DNA of 64,000 nt, taken from an uncultured Candidatus Melainabacteria bacterium (GTDB lineage: Bacteria; Cyanobacteriota; Vampirovibrionia; Gastranaerophilales; Gastranaerophilaceae). Under the pieces are notes generated by a model. It was not told where the DNA came from and made no database searches. It saw only the letters and a list, made by a program, of their open reading frames with translations. The DNA lies in assembly GCA_934718085.1 (NCBI GenBank), contig CAKUZL010000002.1, positions 62,001-126,000 of the forward strand, read 5' to 3'. Of this stretch, positions 27,819 to 35,645 are shown piece after piece. Position numbers and translations under genes: made by a program. Position 1 is the first letter of the stretch. Every line of letters begins with the position of its first letter.

Positions 27819-27974
27819 AACCTGCCTCACTCTCTCTCTCTTGTACATATATAAAAACATTTGTATATAAAAAATTGCGTTTTTGTTGCTAAAATATATA
27901 CTTTTGTAATAAAAATTTACAAAACTTTTCGGGTAGCAGGGGATACTTCGAAAGAGGGGTTTTTGACAAACGGC

Positions 27975-28003
27975 TTGACGGTTTTGCGTACATGCAATAG
28001 AAT
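27975..28003 (+). promoter_or_regulatory. Promoter of ilvC
   Basis: TTGACG (27975-27980), a 17-nt spacer and TAGAAT (27998-28003), giving a leader of about 27 nt with GAAAGGA before the ATG. Confidence 0.65.
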
Positions 28004-28036
28004 AGCGAATATCTCAGAAAACGAAAGGACATAAAA

Positions 28037-29029
28037 ATGGCAAAAATATATTATGCATCCGATTGCAATTTGGATTTTTTAAAGGGTAAAACCGTTGCGG
28101 TTATGGGCTACGGCAGCCAGGGGCATGCTCACGCGCTGAATTTGCATGAAAGCGGTGTGAATGTCGTCGTCGGTTTGTATGAAGGTTCAAAATCTGCAAA
28201 AAGAGCTCAGGAAGCCGGCTTGACGGTTTTGACGGTCGACGAAGCCGCAAAAAAAGCGGATGTGATAATGATTTTGTTGCCCGACGAAAAGCAGGCAGAT
28301 GTCTACAAAAAGCACATCGCTCCTCATTTGACCGAAGGCAAAGTGCTCGCGTTTGCACACGGATTTAACATCCATTTCGGACAAATTGTTCCTCCCGAAA
28401 ATGTCGACGTGATTATGATTGCGCCGAAAGGACCCGGTCACACGGTTCGTTCCGAATATGTAGAAGGAAAAGGCGTTCCGTGTTTGGTTGCCGTTCATCG
28501 CGATTATTCCGGAAAAGCCCGCGATATCGCGCTTGCGTACGCTGCGGGAATCGGCGGTGCGAGAGCGGGAGTTTTGGAAACTTCGTTCAGACAAGAGACC
28601 GAAACCGACCTTTTCGGCGAACAGGCGGTACTTTGCGGCGGTGTTACGGCGTTGATGCAGGCAGGGTTCGAAACTTTGGTCGAAGCGGGGTATGATCCTC
28701 AAAATGCTTATTTCGAGTGCATTCACGAAATGAAACTTATAGTCGACCTTATTTACAAGGGCGGTTTTGCCGCAATGAGATATTCAATCTCAGATACCGC
28801 GGAATTCGGCGATTATGAAACCGGAAAACGCATTGTGACCGACGAAACAAAGAAAGAAATGAAAAAAATCCTCTCCGAAATCCAAGACGGTACGTTTGCT
28901 TCGAAATGGATTACCGAAAACAAATCGGGAAGAGCTCATTTTCTCGCGACAAGAAGACTGAAAGCGGAACATTTGCTTGAAAAAACGGGTGCTTCGCTCA
29001 GAAAAATGTACTCCTGGAACGAAAAATAA
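28037..29029 (+). CDS. ilvC: Ketol-acid reductoisomerase (class I)
   Basis: 330 residues, the class I length. The NADPH-binding motif GYGSQGHAHALNL is near the N-terminus. MIAPKGPGHTVRSEY, ETDLFGEQAVLCGG (metal ligands), GYDPQNAYFECIHEMKLIVDLIY and RYSISDTAEFGDY are conserved. The enzyme carries out the second common step of valine and isoleucine synthesis. It stands alone here, without other ilv genes. It has its own promoter at 27975-28003 and a GAAAGGA ribosome site. Confidence 0.98.
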   Translation: MAKIYYASDCNLDFLKGKTVAVMGYGSQGHAHALNLHESGVNVVVGLYEGSKSAKRAQEAGLTVLTVDEAAKKADVIMILLPDEKQADVYKKHIAPHLTEGKVLAFAHGFNIHFGQIVPPENVDVIMIAPKGPGHTVRSEYVEGKGVPCLVAVHRDYSGKARDIALAYAAGIGGARAGVLETSFRQETETDLFGEQAVLCGGVTALMQAGFETLVEAGYDPQNAYFECIHEMKLIVDLIYKGGFAAMRYSISDTAEFGDYETGKRIVTDETKKEMKKILSEIQDGTFASKWITENKSGRAHFLATRRLKAEHLLEKTGASLRKMYSWNEK

Positions 29030-29094
29030 CGATTACGGAAAATGCCGTTCGAAACGGGCGGCATTCCCCCTTTATAAGCGAAAACGAGAATTTT

Positions 29095-30267
29095 ATGAAC
29101 TTGAAAAATATTGCGGTGTCTGTTTTGGCGTCGGTTTTTTTGACCGGTTGCGCGGGAACCGACGTCATTAAGCCCGAACAAAATTTTTACGAAAAGTCCG
29201 TCGAGCGTTCGATTTCATCACAAGGCAAGACGTCATTGCTTTCGGTCGTCGAGCGCGCAAAGGCGGGGAAACCCGTTAATATTACTTATGTCGGAAGTTC
29301 GATAACCGCGGGCGAGGGACTGGGCAACAACGAAAAATCTTTTGCTCAAATTTCTTTCGGACGCCTGAAAATGTTGTTCGGCGGCGGAAATAACGTGAAA
29401 TATCTGAACTTTTCAAAACCCGGTTCGAATTCCATGTACGCAAATATTTTTCTTTTGAAAAAAATAATTGCCTCAAATCCCGACATCGTTTTTCTCGAAT
29501 TTTCCCTGAACGATAAGGAAACACAAGAATTCAGGCTTTCTTACGAATATTTGGTTCGCGAGTTGCTTTCGTCTAAAAATCATCCGCCCGTGATTTCCGT
29601 AATCACCTGCGATAGAGCGGGAAAAAGCGTCGCAGAGCAGATAAAACAGATTTCGAAGTATTACGGCATGCCCGTGGTCTCTGTTCCGGAGGCGATGATG
29701 CCCGAATGGACGACGGGTCGCGAGAACGTTAACGGATTTTTTGTCGACGATAACCTGTTTTCGGCGGCGGGACACGAAAGAACCGCGGAATTCGTTTTTA
29801 AATTGTTCGAAAACGTTTTGTCAAGCGGAATGTCTTTCAAGGTAAGGGAATTGCCGGTTCCGATGTACCCCGGGGTCTTGAAATTCGGGGTCGATTTTGT
29901 TCCGATTTCTCAAACCAAAATTTACGAACAGGGCTCGTTTGTAAAAAATTCTTCGAATTGCCTTGAATTTGACGCTTCTAAGTCCGATGAAACCCCTTTG
30001 TCGTTTTTGATTAATTCGAAAAACGTATTTGTTGTCTCCGAAAATGCAGTATTGACAAAGGATTCGACCGTAGAATTCGACGTAAACGGCAAAAAAACTT
30101 TCGTCGCGTCGAATTTTCACCCCGCCGATCCCGTGATTTACGAGATTTATTCCGGCGAAACGGCAAAAGACCTTATTGTTGACGTCAAGGTCAAAAATCC
30201 CGGTGCGGAAATAAAATTTGACGTTTGCGGAGTCGGGATAAACGGAAATTCGAAAACCGGTCACTGA
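29095..30267 (+). CDS. SGNH/GDSL-hydrolase-like lipoprotein
   Basis: 390 residues. A lipoprotein signal with LTGC (C19) is present. Block I is YVGSSIT with the expected nucleophile S69; block III is in SLND (N139). Block V should hold DxxH, but the sequence reads VDDNLFSAAGHE: the position of the catalytic histidine seems to be F222, with H227 being the later conserved one. A beta-rich C-terminal domain (residues about 255-390) follows. SGNH proteins act as esterases or deacetylases on lipids or glycans. With the histidine missing this one may be inactive or use another residue. It is probably anchored in the outer membrane. Confidence 0.8.
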   Translation: MNLKNIAVSVLASVFLTGCAGTDVIKPEQNFYEKSVERSISSQGKTSLLSVVERAKAGKPVNITYVGSSITAGEGLGNNEKSFAQISFGRLKMLFGGGNNVKYLNFSKPGSNSMYANIFLLKKIIASNPDIVFLEFSLNDKETQEFRLSYEYLVRELLSSKNHPPVISVITCDRAGKSVAEQIKQISKYYGMPVVSVPEAMMPEWTTGRENVNGFFVDDNLFSAAGHERTAEFVFKLFENVLSSGMSFKVRELPVPMYPGVLKFGVDFVPISQTKIYEQGSFVKNSSNCLEFDASKSDETPLSFLINSKNVFVVSENAVLTKDSTVEFDVNGKKTFVASNFHPADPVIYEIYSGETAKDLIVDVKVKNPGAEIKFDVCGVGINGNSKTGH

Positions 30268-30352
30268 AAATCGGTCGCGGTTGCGGCTTTTGACGATTTT
30301 GTATGATTTTTGTTTTTTGTGATACGATATCAAAAAAACAAAGGATTTGCGT

Positions 30353-30715
30353 ATGAAGAAATTTTTGTTGATGTCCGTTTTTGCCGTATTTGTCGCTTTG
30401 CAGGCACATGCCGCTTATGAGCATCCGATGGATACTATGATGAAGTCATGGATAGGTCATCTGCCGAAAGAAGCCGTGAAGGTTTGGGGAAACCCCACAA
30501 AAATCGACTACGAACGCGGTCAGACGAAGTATACATGGACGGAAATTTCATCGAAATTCGTCCGCGGTACGGAGTTTAAACAAAAAACCGTTTGTAACAG
30601 AATTTTTATAACCGATACGGCGGGAAGAATCGTTTTTGCCAAGTTTACGGGTGACGGTTGTCCTTTCACGACCGTCGGCGTGAACGAAAAATATCCCGCT
30701 CCTTCAAACAAATAA
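30353..30715 (+). CDS. Small periplasmic protein with signal peptide
   Basis: 120 residues from the ATG at 30353, which has AAGGA 7 nt upstream. A clear signal peptide (MKKFLLMSVFAVFVA...AHA) ends before AYEHP. The mature part starts with a SWIGHLPKEAVKVWGNPTKI segment, similar in pattern to the first helix of BamE/SmpA-like small proteins, and contains two cysteines (CNRIF and DGCPF) that could form a disulfide. The function is unknown. Confidence 0.8.
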   Translation: MKKFLLMSVFAVFVALQAHAAYEHPMDTMMKSWIGHLPKEAVKVWGNPTKIDYERGQTKYTWTEISSKFVRGTEFKQKTVCNRIFITDTAGRIVFAKFTGDGCPFTTVGVNEKYPAPSNK

Positions 30716-30722
30716 TCGGCGG

Positions 30723-31160
30723 TTATTTTTCAACCATGAACGTGACGGGTCCGTCGTTGATAAGTCCGATGTCCATCATTGCGCCGAAAACACCCGTTTT
30801 TACCGAAATTCCGCTTGCTTTGCAAAGCTCGATGAATTTTTCGTAATATATTTTTGCCGTTTCGGGAGGCATGGCGTTGTCAAAACTTGGTCTGCACCCC
30901 TTTTTCGTACTGCCTGCAAGCGTAAATTGAGAAACTATAAGCATTTCGCCGTTTATGTCTTTTATCGAAAAATTCATTTTGCCGGCTTCGTCTTCAAAAA
31001 TTCTCAGCTTCAAAATTTTGTCGCCGATGTATTCCAACGCTGCCGGTTCGTCGGTTTTTTCGACTCCGAGAAAAACCAAAAGTCCCTTTCCGATTGAAGA
31101 ATAAAGTTTGTCGTCGATAGTGACGGAGGCGTTTTTGACTCTTTGTATCAGTGCTTTCAT
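30723..31160 (-). CDS. dtd: D-aminoacyl-tRNA deacylase
   Basis: 145 residues, full length. It has MKALIQRV, the catalytic-site motif SQFTLAG, RPSFDNAMPP, and the cross-subunit GVFGAMMDIGLINDGPVT end. The enzyme removes D-amino acids (and glycine from tRNA-Ala) from mischarged tRNA. The ATG lies 6 nt after a TATAAT that directly abuts the stop codon of the upstream gene, so it is likely leaderless. Confidence 0.97.
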   Translation of the reverse strand: MKALIQRVKNASVTIDDKLYSSIGKGLLVFLGVEKTDEPAALEYIGDKILKLRIFEDEAGKMNFSIKDINGEMLIVSQFTLAGSTKKGCRPSFDNAMPPETAKIYYEKFIELCKASGISVKTGVFGAMMDIGLINDGPVTFMVEK

Positions 31161-31166
31161 AGGTCT

Positions 31167-31195
31167 ATTATATCAAAAATTTCGTCTGACGTAAA
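31167..31195 (-). promoter_or_regulatory. Leaderless-type promoter of dtd
   Basis: On the minus strand TTTACG, a 17-nt spacer and TATAAT (31167-31172), then 6 nt to the ATG. The -35 lies inside the upstream coding region and the -10 follows its TGA directly. The -35 match is weak. Confidence 0.55.
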
Positions 31196-31859
31196 AACAT
31201 TCGTCGTTTTTCAACAAATTTTTTAAATCGTCGAAACCCTTGCAGGCGGCGACAACCGCGGCTGTTTTTTCTCGGACGGGATAATCATCCGTTTTTGCCG
31301 ATTGCTCGAGAATTTTTTCGAGCTTAGGCGAGGGTTCAAGCGGACAAAACCTTGTAAGCGCGCTTAATGCACGGTAAAGAGCAAAAGTCTTTTTGTTCAG
31401 TTCGTGAGAATTTGTAACGTTTTGTAAATTTTTTAAAAATTCATCCGTTTTATCTAAAAGTTCTTCGAGAATTTCGTTTTTTTCGGGCAAGAGGTAAAGA
31501 GAGAGCGAAATATCGGCGGCTGCGGAGGGGATGATGTCGCAAATTCCGTCGAGGAGGGTTTTTCTTATTTTTTCGCCGACGAAAAATCTGTTTGTTTCGG
31601 GTGTGTTTAAAAATTGCCTGATTTTGCAGGCGCAAACCTCTCTGACGGGGCCGCTTTGTCCCGTCAAAACGGAAACGAGTTTCAGTGCTTCGTCGTGAGA
31701 ATAAAGGCTTTCGAGGTTTATGAGACAAATTTGTTTTAAAAGGTCGTCGTCCGTGTCGAGCGCCGCGATTATTTGTTTGTGCGAAAAGTCTGTCAGCGCG
31801 TATTTGTAGGCTGTTTCGACTTTCTCGGGGGTATATAAAACAAAATATTCTTTTTCCAT
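31173..31859 (-). CDS. HEAT-repeat-like helical protein
   Basis: 228 residues, almost all helical, with repeated hydrophobic helix pairs and words such as LLKQICLINLESL, GPVREVCACKIRQFL and YPVREKTAAVVAACKG that fit degenerate HEAT/ARM units. No catalytic motif is visible. It probably mediates protein binding. The ATG lies 6 nt after TAAAAT and may be leaderless. dtd follows 12 nt after its stop. Confidence 0.7.
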   Translation of the reverse strand: MEKEYFVLYTPEKVETAYKYALTDFSHKQIIAALDTDDDLLKQICLINLESLYSHDEALKLVSVLTGQSGPVREVCACKIRQFLNTPETNRFFVGEKIRKTLLDGICDIIPSAAADISLSLYLLPEKNEILEELLDKTDEFLKNLQNVTNSHELNKKTFALYRALSALTRFCPLEPSPKLEKILEQSAKTDDYPVREKTAAVVAACKGFDDLKNLLKNDECFYVRRNF

Positions 31860-31865
31860 GAGAAA

Positions 31866-31871
31866 ATTTTA
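31866..31871 (-). promoter_or_regulatory. -10 box (leaderless type) of the HEAT-like gene
   Basis: TAAAAT on the minus strand, 6 nt before the ATG at 31859. No convincing -35 box was found. Confidence 0.4.
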
Positions 31872-31930
31872 CCGTAAACATGGGCGCATTTTAAGAAAAA
31901 TATTTATCCTTTCGGAGTAAAAAATGTGTA

Positions 31931-31959
31931 TTGCAAAAGATTTTTAAGCGGTCTAAAAT
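31931..31959 (+). promoter_or_regulatory. Leaderless-type promoter of oppB
   Basis: TTGCAA (31931-31936), a 17-nt spacer and TAAAAT (31954-31959), then 6 nt to the ATG at 31966. Confidence 0.7.
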
Positions 31960-31965
31960 CGGGTA

Positions 31966-32931
31966 ATGAATTTGATTGCATACATAATAAAACGAATTTT
32001 GAAAATGATTCCGCTTTTGATAACGGTGTCGATAATCGGGTTTTTTCTGATAAAAATTTCACCCGTGGATCCGCTTGCAGAGCTGAAAATGAACCCTTCG
32101 ATTTCGCGTGAGACTTTAAAAACCGAAGAGCAACGTCTCGGGCTTGACAAACCTGTTACCGTTCAGTATTTTATTTGGGCAAAAAACTTTGTTCGCGGCA
32201 ATTTCGGGGTATGCACAACGGGCGAAAAAGTAAGCGACAAGCTTGCGGAGCGAATTCCGAATACGCTTTTGTTGACGGGCGCCGTACTGTTTTTTACGTG
32301 GTTAATCGGAATTCCCGCGGGAATTGTCGCAGCTTTGAACCGAGGAAAGCCTTTGGATTGGGCGTTGACGATAATTTCGGGTATAACGATGGCAATACCG
32401 TCGTTTTTTCTGGCGTTGCTGATGTTGATTTTTGCGGTAAAAACGGGGTGGTTTCCTGCGGGAGGTTTGACTTCGTACAATTTTTCGGGGCTTTCGATTG
32501 CGGGAAAAGTTGTCGATATTGCGAAACATTTGGTTCTTCCCGTGTTTGTGCTTACCGCGGTGTCGTTTGCGGGATTGCAACGCCAAATGAGGGCAAATTT
32601 GCTTGACGTTTTGGACTCGGAGTACGTAAAATACGCTCGGGCAACAGGTTTGAGCGAAACAAAGGTTATCGTGAAGCATGCTCTCAGAAACGCCTTAAAT
32701 CCGATGATAACGCTTTTGGGGTTTGAGTTTGCGTCATTGCTGAGCGGCGCGGCGCTGACCGAATACGTTTTTCAGTACCCCGGTCTCGGCAGGTTGATTT
32801 TGGAAGCGGTCATGAAGTCCGACATAAACCTCGTCATGGCGTCTTTGATGATGGGAACCTTTATGCTTGCGACCGGAAACCTGATTGCCGATATCCTTTT
32901 GAAAATAACCGATCCGAGGGTTGAGTCATGA
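31966..32931 (+). CDS. Peptide/nickel-type ABC transporter permease, DppB/OppB family
   Basis: 321 residues. N-terminal helix IIKRILKMIPLLITVSII with the family-typical FFLIKISPVDP extracytoplasmic part, then the five-helix permease core and the coupling-loop motif EYVKYARATGLSETKVIVKHALRNAL. It would pair with the next gene as a heterodimeric inner-membrane channel for oligopeptides or similar solutes. The two genes overlap by ATGA. No substrate-binding protein or ATPase gene is next to them, so those parts must be encoded elsewhere. Confidence 0.92.
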   Translation: MNLIAYIIKRILKMIPLLITVSIIGFFLIKISPVDPLAELKMNPSISRETLKTEEQRLGLDKPVTVQYFIWAKNFVRGNFGVCTTGEKVSDKLAERIPNTLLLTGAVLFFTWLIGIPAGIVAALNRGKPLDWALTIISGITMAIPSFFLALLMLIFAVKTGWFPAGGLTSYNFSGLSIAGKVVDIAKHLVLPVFVLTAVSFAGLQRQMRANLLDVLDSEYVKYARATGLSETKVIVKHALRNALNPMITLLGFEFASLLSGAALTEYVFQYPGLGRLILEAVMKSDINLVMASLMMGTFMLATGNLIADILLKITDPRVES

Positions 32932-34001
32932 GAAGATTGCGAGAATTTTTCGAAAGGTTAATTGCCGTAAAGCCCGCAAAATACGCGCTTGCAATGCTTT
33001 TATTTTTGTATGTCTGCGTATTCGGTGCGGGGTTTGTGACGACGTATTCGGCAAACGAGTCCGACCGTCAAATGTCTTACGTTCCGCCTTCCAAAATTTA
33101 TGTAATCGATGACAAAGGCAAGCTTTCTAAGCCTTACACGTACAATTTTACGAGGATTTACGATAAAGAAAATTTCAGAATTATTTGGCTTGAGGACAAA
33201 AGTAAAAAATATGCCGTAAAATATTTTGCAAAAGGACGTCCGTACAAGCTTTTCGGAGTTTTGCCCGTAAATCGTCATTTTATTGATGTCGAAAACGGCG
33301 GAAAATTACACCTTTTGGGCACCGACGTAAACGGTCGCGATAATTTTTCGAGGTTGTTGTACGGCGGTCAAATTTCCTTGACTATAGGTTTTTTGGCGAT
33401 TTTTGTTTCGTTCCCGATAGGACTTTTGTACGGAGGAATTTCGGGGTATACCGGAGGAAAAACCGATTTTGTCATGATGCGTGTCGCGGAGGCGATTATG
33501 TCTATTCCGAGCTTTTATTTGCTCATAATTCTTGCCGCGGTTTTGCCGGCGGGAATGTCGGGTGCACAAAGGTTCGCTCTTGTTGCGGTAATTCTTGCGC
33601 TGACGGGCTGGGCAGGGTTTGCCAGAGTAATTCGCGGAATGGTTCTTTCGATAAAAAACGAGGAGTTTGTGCTTGCCGCAAAGTCTTTCGGTGCTTCGAA
33701 AATTCGAATAATTGCGAAACATATTCTTCCTCAAACATTAAGTTATGTAACGGTCGCGATAACATTGAGCGTTCCGTCATATATTTTGGCGGAATCGGGG
33801 TTGAGCTTTTTGGGGCTGGGAATTCGGCAGCCCGACGCAAGTTGGGGGAATATGTTAAAAGAGGCTCAAGAGTACGCGAACGTTGTTTCTCGTCCGTGGT
33901 TGCTTGCACCCGGGATTTTAATTTTTGTAACGGTGTTGGCATTCAATATTATCGGTGATACAATCAGGGATATTACCGACCCTAAAAGTAAAGAGAGATA
34001 A
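32928..34001 (+). CDS. Peptide/nickel-type ABC transporter permease, DppC/OppC family
   Basis: 357 residues, somewhat longer than a typical DppC (about 290-300). The extra length lies between helix 1 (about residues 20-45) and the permease core, where about 90 extracytoplasmic residues occur before HLLGTDVNGRD, the usual OppC entry motif. The coupling-loop motif EEFVLAAKSFGASKIRIIAKHILPQ is intact and the protein ends with IIGDTIRDITDPK. It overlaps oppB by 4 bases; mgtC-like follows after 1 base. Confidence 0.93.
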   Translation: MRRLREFFERLIAVKPAKYALAMLLFLYVCVFGAGFVTTYSANESDRQMSYVPPSKIYVIDDKGKLSKPYTYNFTRIYDKENFRIIWLEDKSKKYAVKYFAKGRPYKLFGVLPVNRHFIDVENGGKLHLLGTDVNGRDNFSRLLYGGQISLTIGFLAIFVSFPIGLLYGGISGYTGGKTDFVMMRVAEAIMSIPSFYLLIILAAVLPAGMSGAQRFALVAVILALTGWAGFARVIRGMVLSIKNEEFVLAAKSFGASKIRIIAKHILPQTLSYVTVAITLSVPSYILAESGLSFLGLGIRQPDASWGNMLKEAQEYANVVSRPWLLAPGILIFVTVLAFNIIGDTIRDITDPKSKER

Positions 34002-34002
34002 T

Positions 34003-34707
34003 ATGTTTGCAAAACCCCTATATTATCCCGAAACGGGCATGTTGGCAGGATTGTTCCTGTCCGTTGTTTTGGGCTTTGCCGTCGGTCTTGAACGCGAAGT
34101 CACAAATAAATCGGCGGGATTAAGAACAAATATTATGGTTTGCGCGGGTTCATGCCTGTTTACGCTGCTTTCGATATACGGGTTTGCCGAAGTTGCAGTG
34201 ATAACAACGACTCGAGACCCCGCCAGAATTGCGGCTCAGATTTTGACGGGTATCGGCTTTATCGGCGGCGGAACCGTTTTGAGGCACGGTACAAGCGTTT
34301 ACGGGCTCACAACTGCGGCAACGCTTTGGATGAGTGCAAGTATCGGTATGGCGTGCGGCTGCGGAAAGTACACTCTGGCGTGTGTTGCGGCTCTTGTGAC
34401 CATTTTTATTTTGACAATGGTCAGATGGTTCGAAAGAATTTGTATTACCAAGCGTAAAAAGTGTTTGCGCGATTTTGCCCTTTCGATATTGTGTAGAGAT
34501 AAAGATTTCGGGGATATTTCGGGCGAACTCACAAAGATTTTCCCCGGAATGACCGAAATTACGAAAAAAGAAAGTATTGACGCAGGTAAAATCAATATAA
34601 ACTGTAGGCTTTCGGTTCGTGACGAAAATCCGCTGGAGTTTATTTTGGAAAATTTGAAGAGTAATCGACTAATCATAACGATGAGTGTAAAAGAGTTGAA
34701 CAATTAG
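34003..34707 (+). CDS. MgtC/SapB family membrane protein
   Basis: 234 residues from the ATG at 34003. The N-terminal membrane domain shows the family hallmarks GLEREVTNKSAGLRTN, ARIAAQILTGIGFIGGGTVL and GLTTAATLWMSASIGMACG. A soluble C-terminal ACT-like domain (about residues 150-234) follows. MgtC proteins affect Mg2+ homeostasis and ATP-synthase activity in some pathogens; here the role is unknown. It is the last gene of the oppBC run, with a weak ribosome site. Confidence 0.88.
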   Translation: MFAKPLYYPETGMLAGLFLSVVLGFAVGLEREVTNKSAGLRTNIMVCAGSCLFTLLSIYGFAEVAVITTTRDPARIAAQILTGIGFIGGGTVLRHGTSVYGLTTAATLWMSASIGMACGCGKYTLACVAALVTIFILTMVRWFERICITKRKKCLRDFALSILCRDKDFGDISGELTKIFPGMTEITKKESIDAGKININCRLSVRDENPLEFILENLKSNRLIITMSVKELNN

Positions 34708-34724
34708 ACGAAAGATGTTAAAAT
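34696..34724 (+). promoter_or_regulatory. Leaderless-type promoter of the acyltransferase
   Basis: TTGAAC (34696-34701), a 17-nt spacer and TAAAAT (34719-34724), then 8 nt to the ATG at 34733. Confidence 0.65.
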
Positions 34725-34732
34725 CGGTTGTT

Positions 34733-35572
34733 ATGAAAAAGGAAGAGAAGGAAGTTTTATACGGGGATATTCCTCCGACGAAATTGCGAAACATAAAGGA
34801 AAAGTTCAGAGAGCCTTGTAATTCGCGTTTTTGGCATGTAATCGGCGATTTGTTTTTGTATAACATGCTGGAAAATCGTTTTCGTACGATGATGGTAAGT
34901 AACGCCGAATCGTTCGAAACCAAGGCAAATCATAATTATCCGACGATTTTTTATGCTCCTCACGGAAACTGGTGGGACGGAATTGTCGGCTATAATATGA
35001 TGAGACGGGCTTTTCACGTAAAAACTCGGATGATGATCGAAGAAATGAACAGATTTCCTCTCTTTTGCAAAATCGGAGCTTTTCCCGTCAACAAAAAGTC
35101 TGCTATTGAAGCGATGAAATCCCTGAAATTCATCGTCGACGACCTTGCAAAAGACCCGGGGCTCGGGCTTTGGATTTTTCCGCAGGGCATAATAAAACCG
35201 CCGAATTACAGACCCATAGAGTTTCAGACGGGAATGGCTTATATTGCCCAAAAAACAGCGATAAAGTGCGGCGGGATAAATTTGGTTCCCGTTGCCGTGA
35301 ATTACGTGTTCTTGCGTGAAGACAGACCCGAAGTCATCGTAAAAGTTGCCGATCCGATTGTTTTGGAACGCGAAGAAGCAAAAAAAATCGACAGACACGA
35401 GTATACCAAAAAATTGGAGCATGATTTTACCGAATTTTGTGACGGGCAGCTCAAAGACGTTTATACCGGTAATCTTGATGATTATTCGTATCTTTTTAAG
35501 CGCAGACTCCATTGGTACAGACGCCTCGAAAAACGGCTGAAACACATTGAAATCAAAGGCTCGGGAATTTAA
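34733..35572 (+). CDS. Lysophospholipid acyltransferase-like protein (LPLAT superfamily)
   Basis: 279 residues from the ATG at 34733; a longer in-frame ATG at 34715 lies inside the promoter and is rejected. The acyltransferase motif HxxxxD is H77-GNWW-D82, and the second block is FPQG (149-152) in place of the usual FPEG. There is an LVPVAVNYVF strand and a basic C-terminus (KRRLHWYRRLEKRLK). No strong membrane helix is seen. The likely reaction is acyl transfer to a lysophospholipid or other lipid acceptor at the inner membrane; the exact acceptor is unknown. Confidence 0.82.
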   Translation: MKKEEKEVLYGDIPPTKLRNIKEKFREPCNSRFWHVIGDLFLYNMLENRFRTMMVSNAESFETKANHNYPTIFYAPHGNWWDGIVGYNMMRRAFHVKTRMMIEEMNRFPLFCKIGAFPVNKKSAIEAMKSLKFIVDDLAKDPGLGLWIFPQGIIKPPNYRPIEFQTGMAYIAQKTAIKCGGINLVPVAVNYVFLREDRPEVIVKVADPIVLEREEAKKIDRHEYTKKLEHDFTEFCDGQLKDVYTGNLDDYSYLFKRRLHWYRRLEKRLKHIEIKGSGI

Positions 35573-35617
35573 TTCACTGTTTTTTTCAAAACGGCTTAAA
35601 TTTTTTTATGTTCGTAT

Positions 35618-35623
35618 TATAAT
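35618..35623 (+). promoter_or_regulatory. -10 box of glmU-prs
   Basis: TATAAT 22 nt before the glmU ATG, with a separate GAGGAAG ribosome site, so this unit has a normal leader. The -35 is unclear. Confidence 0.5.
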
Positions 35624-35645
35624 CTAATTGTTGAGGAAGTACGAA

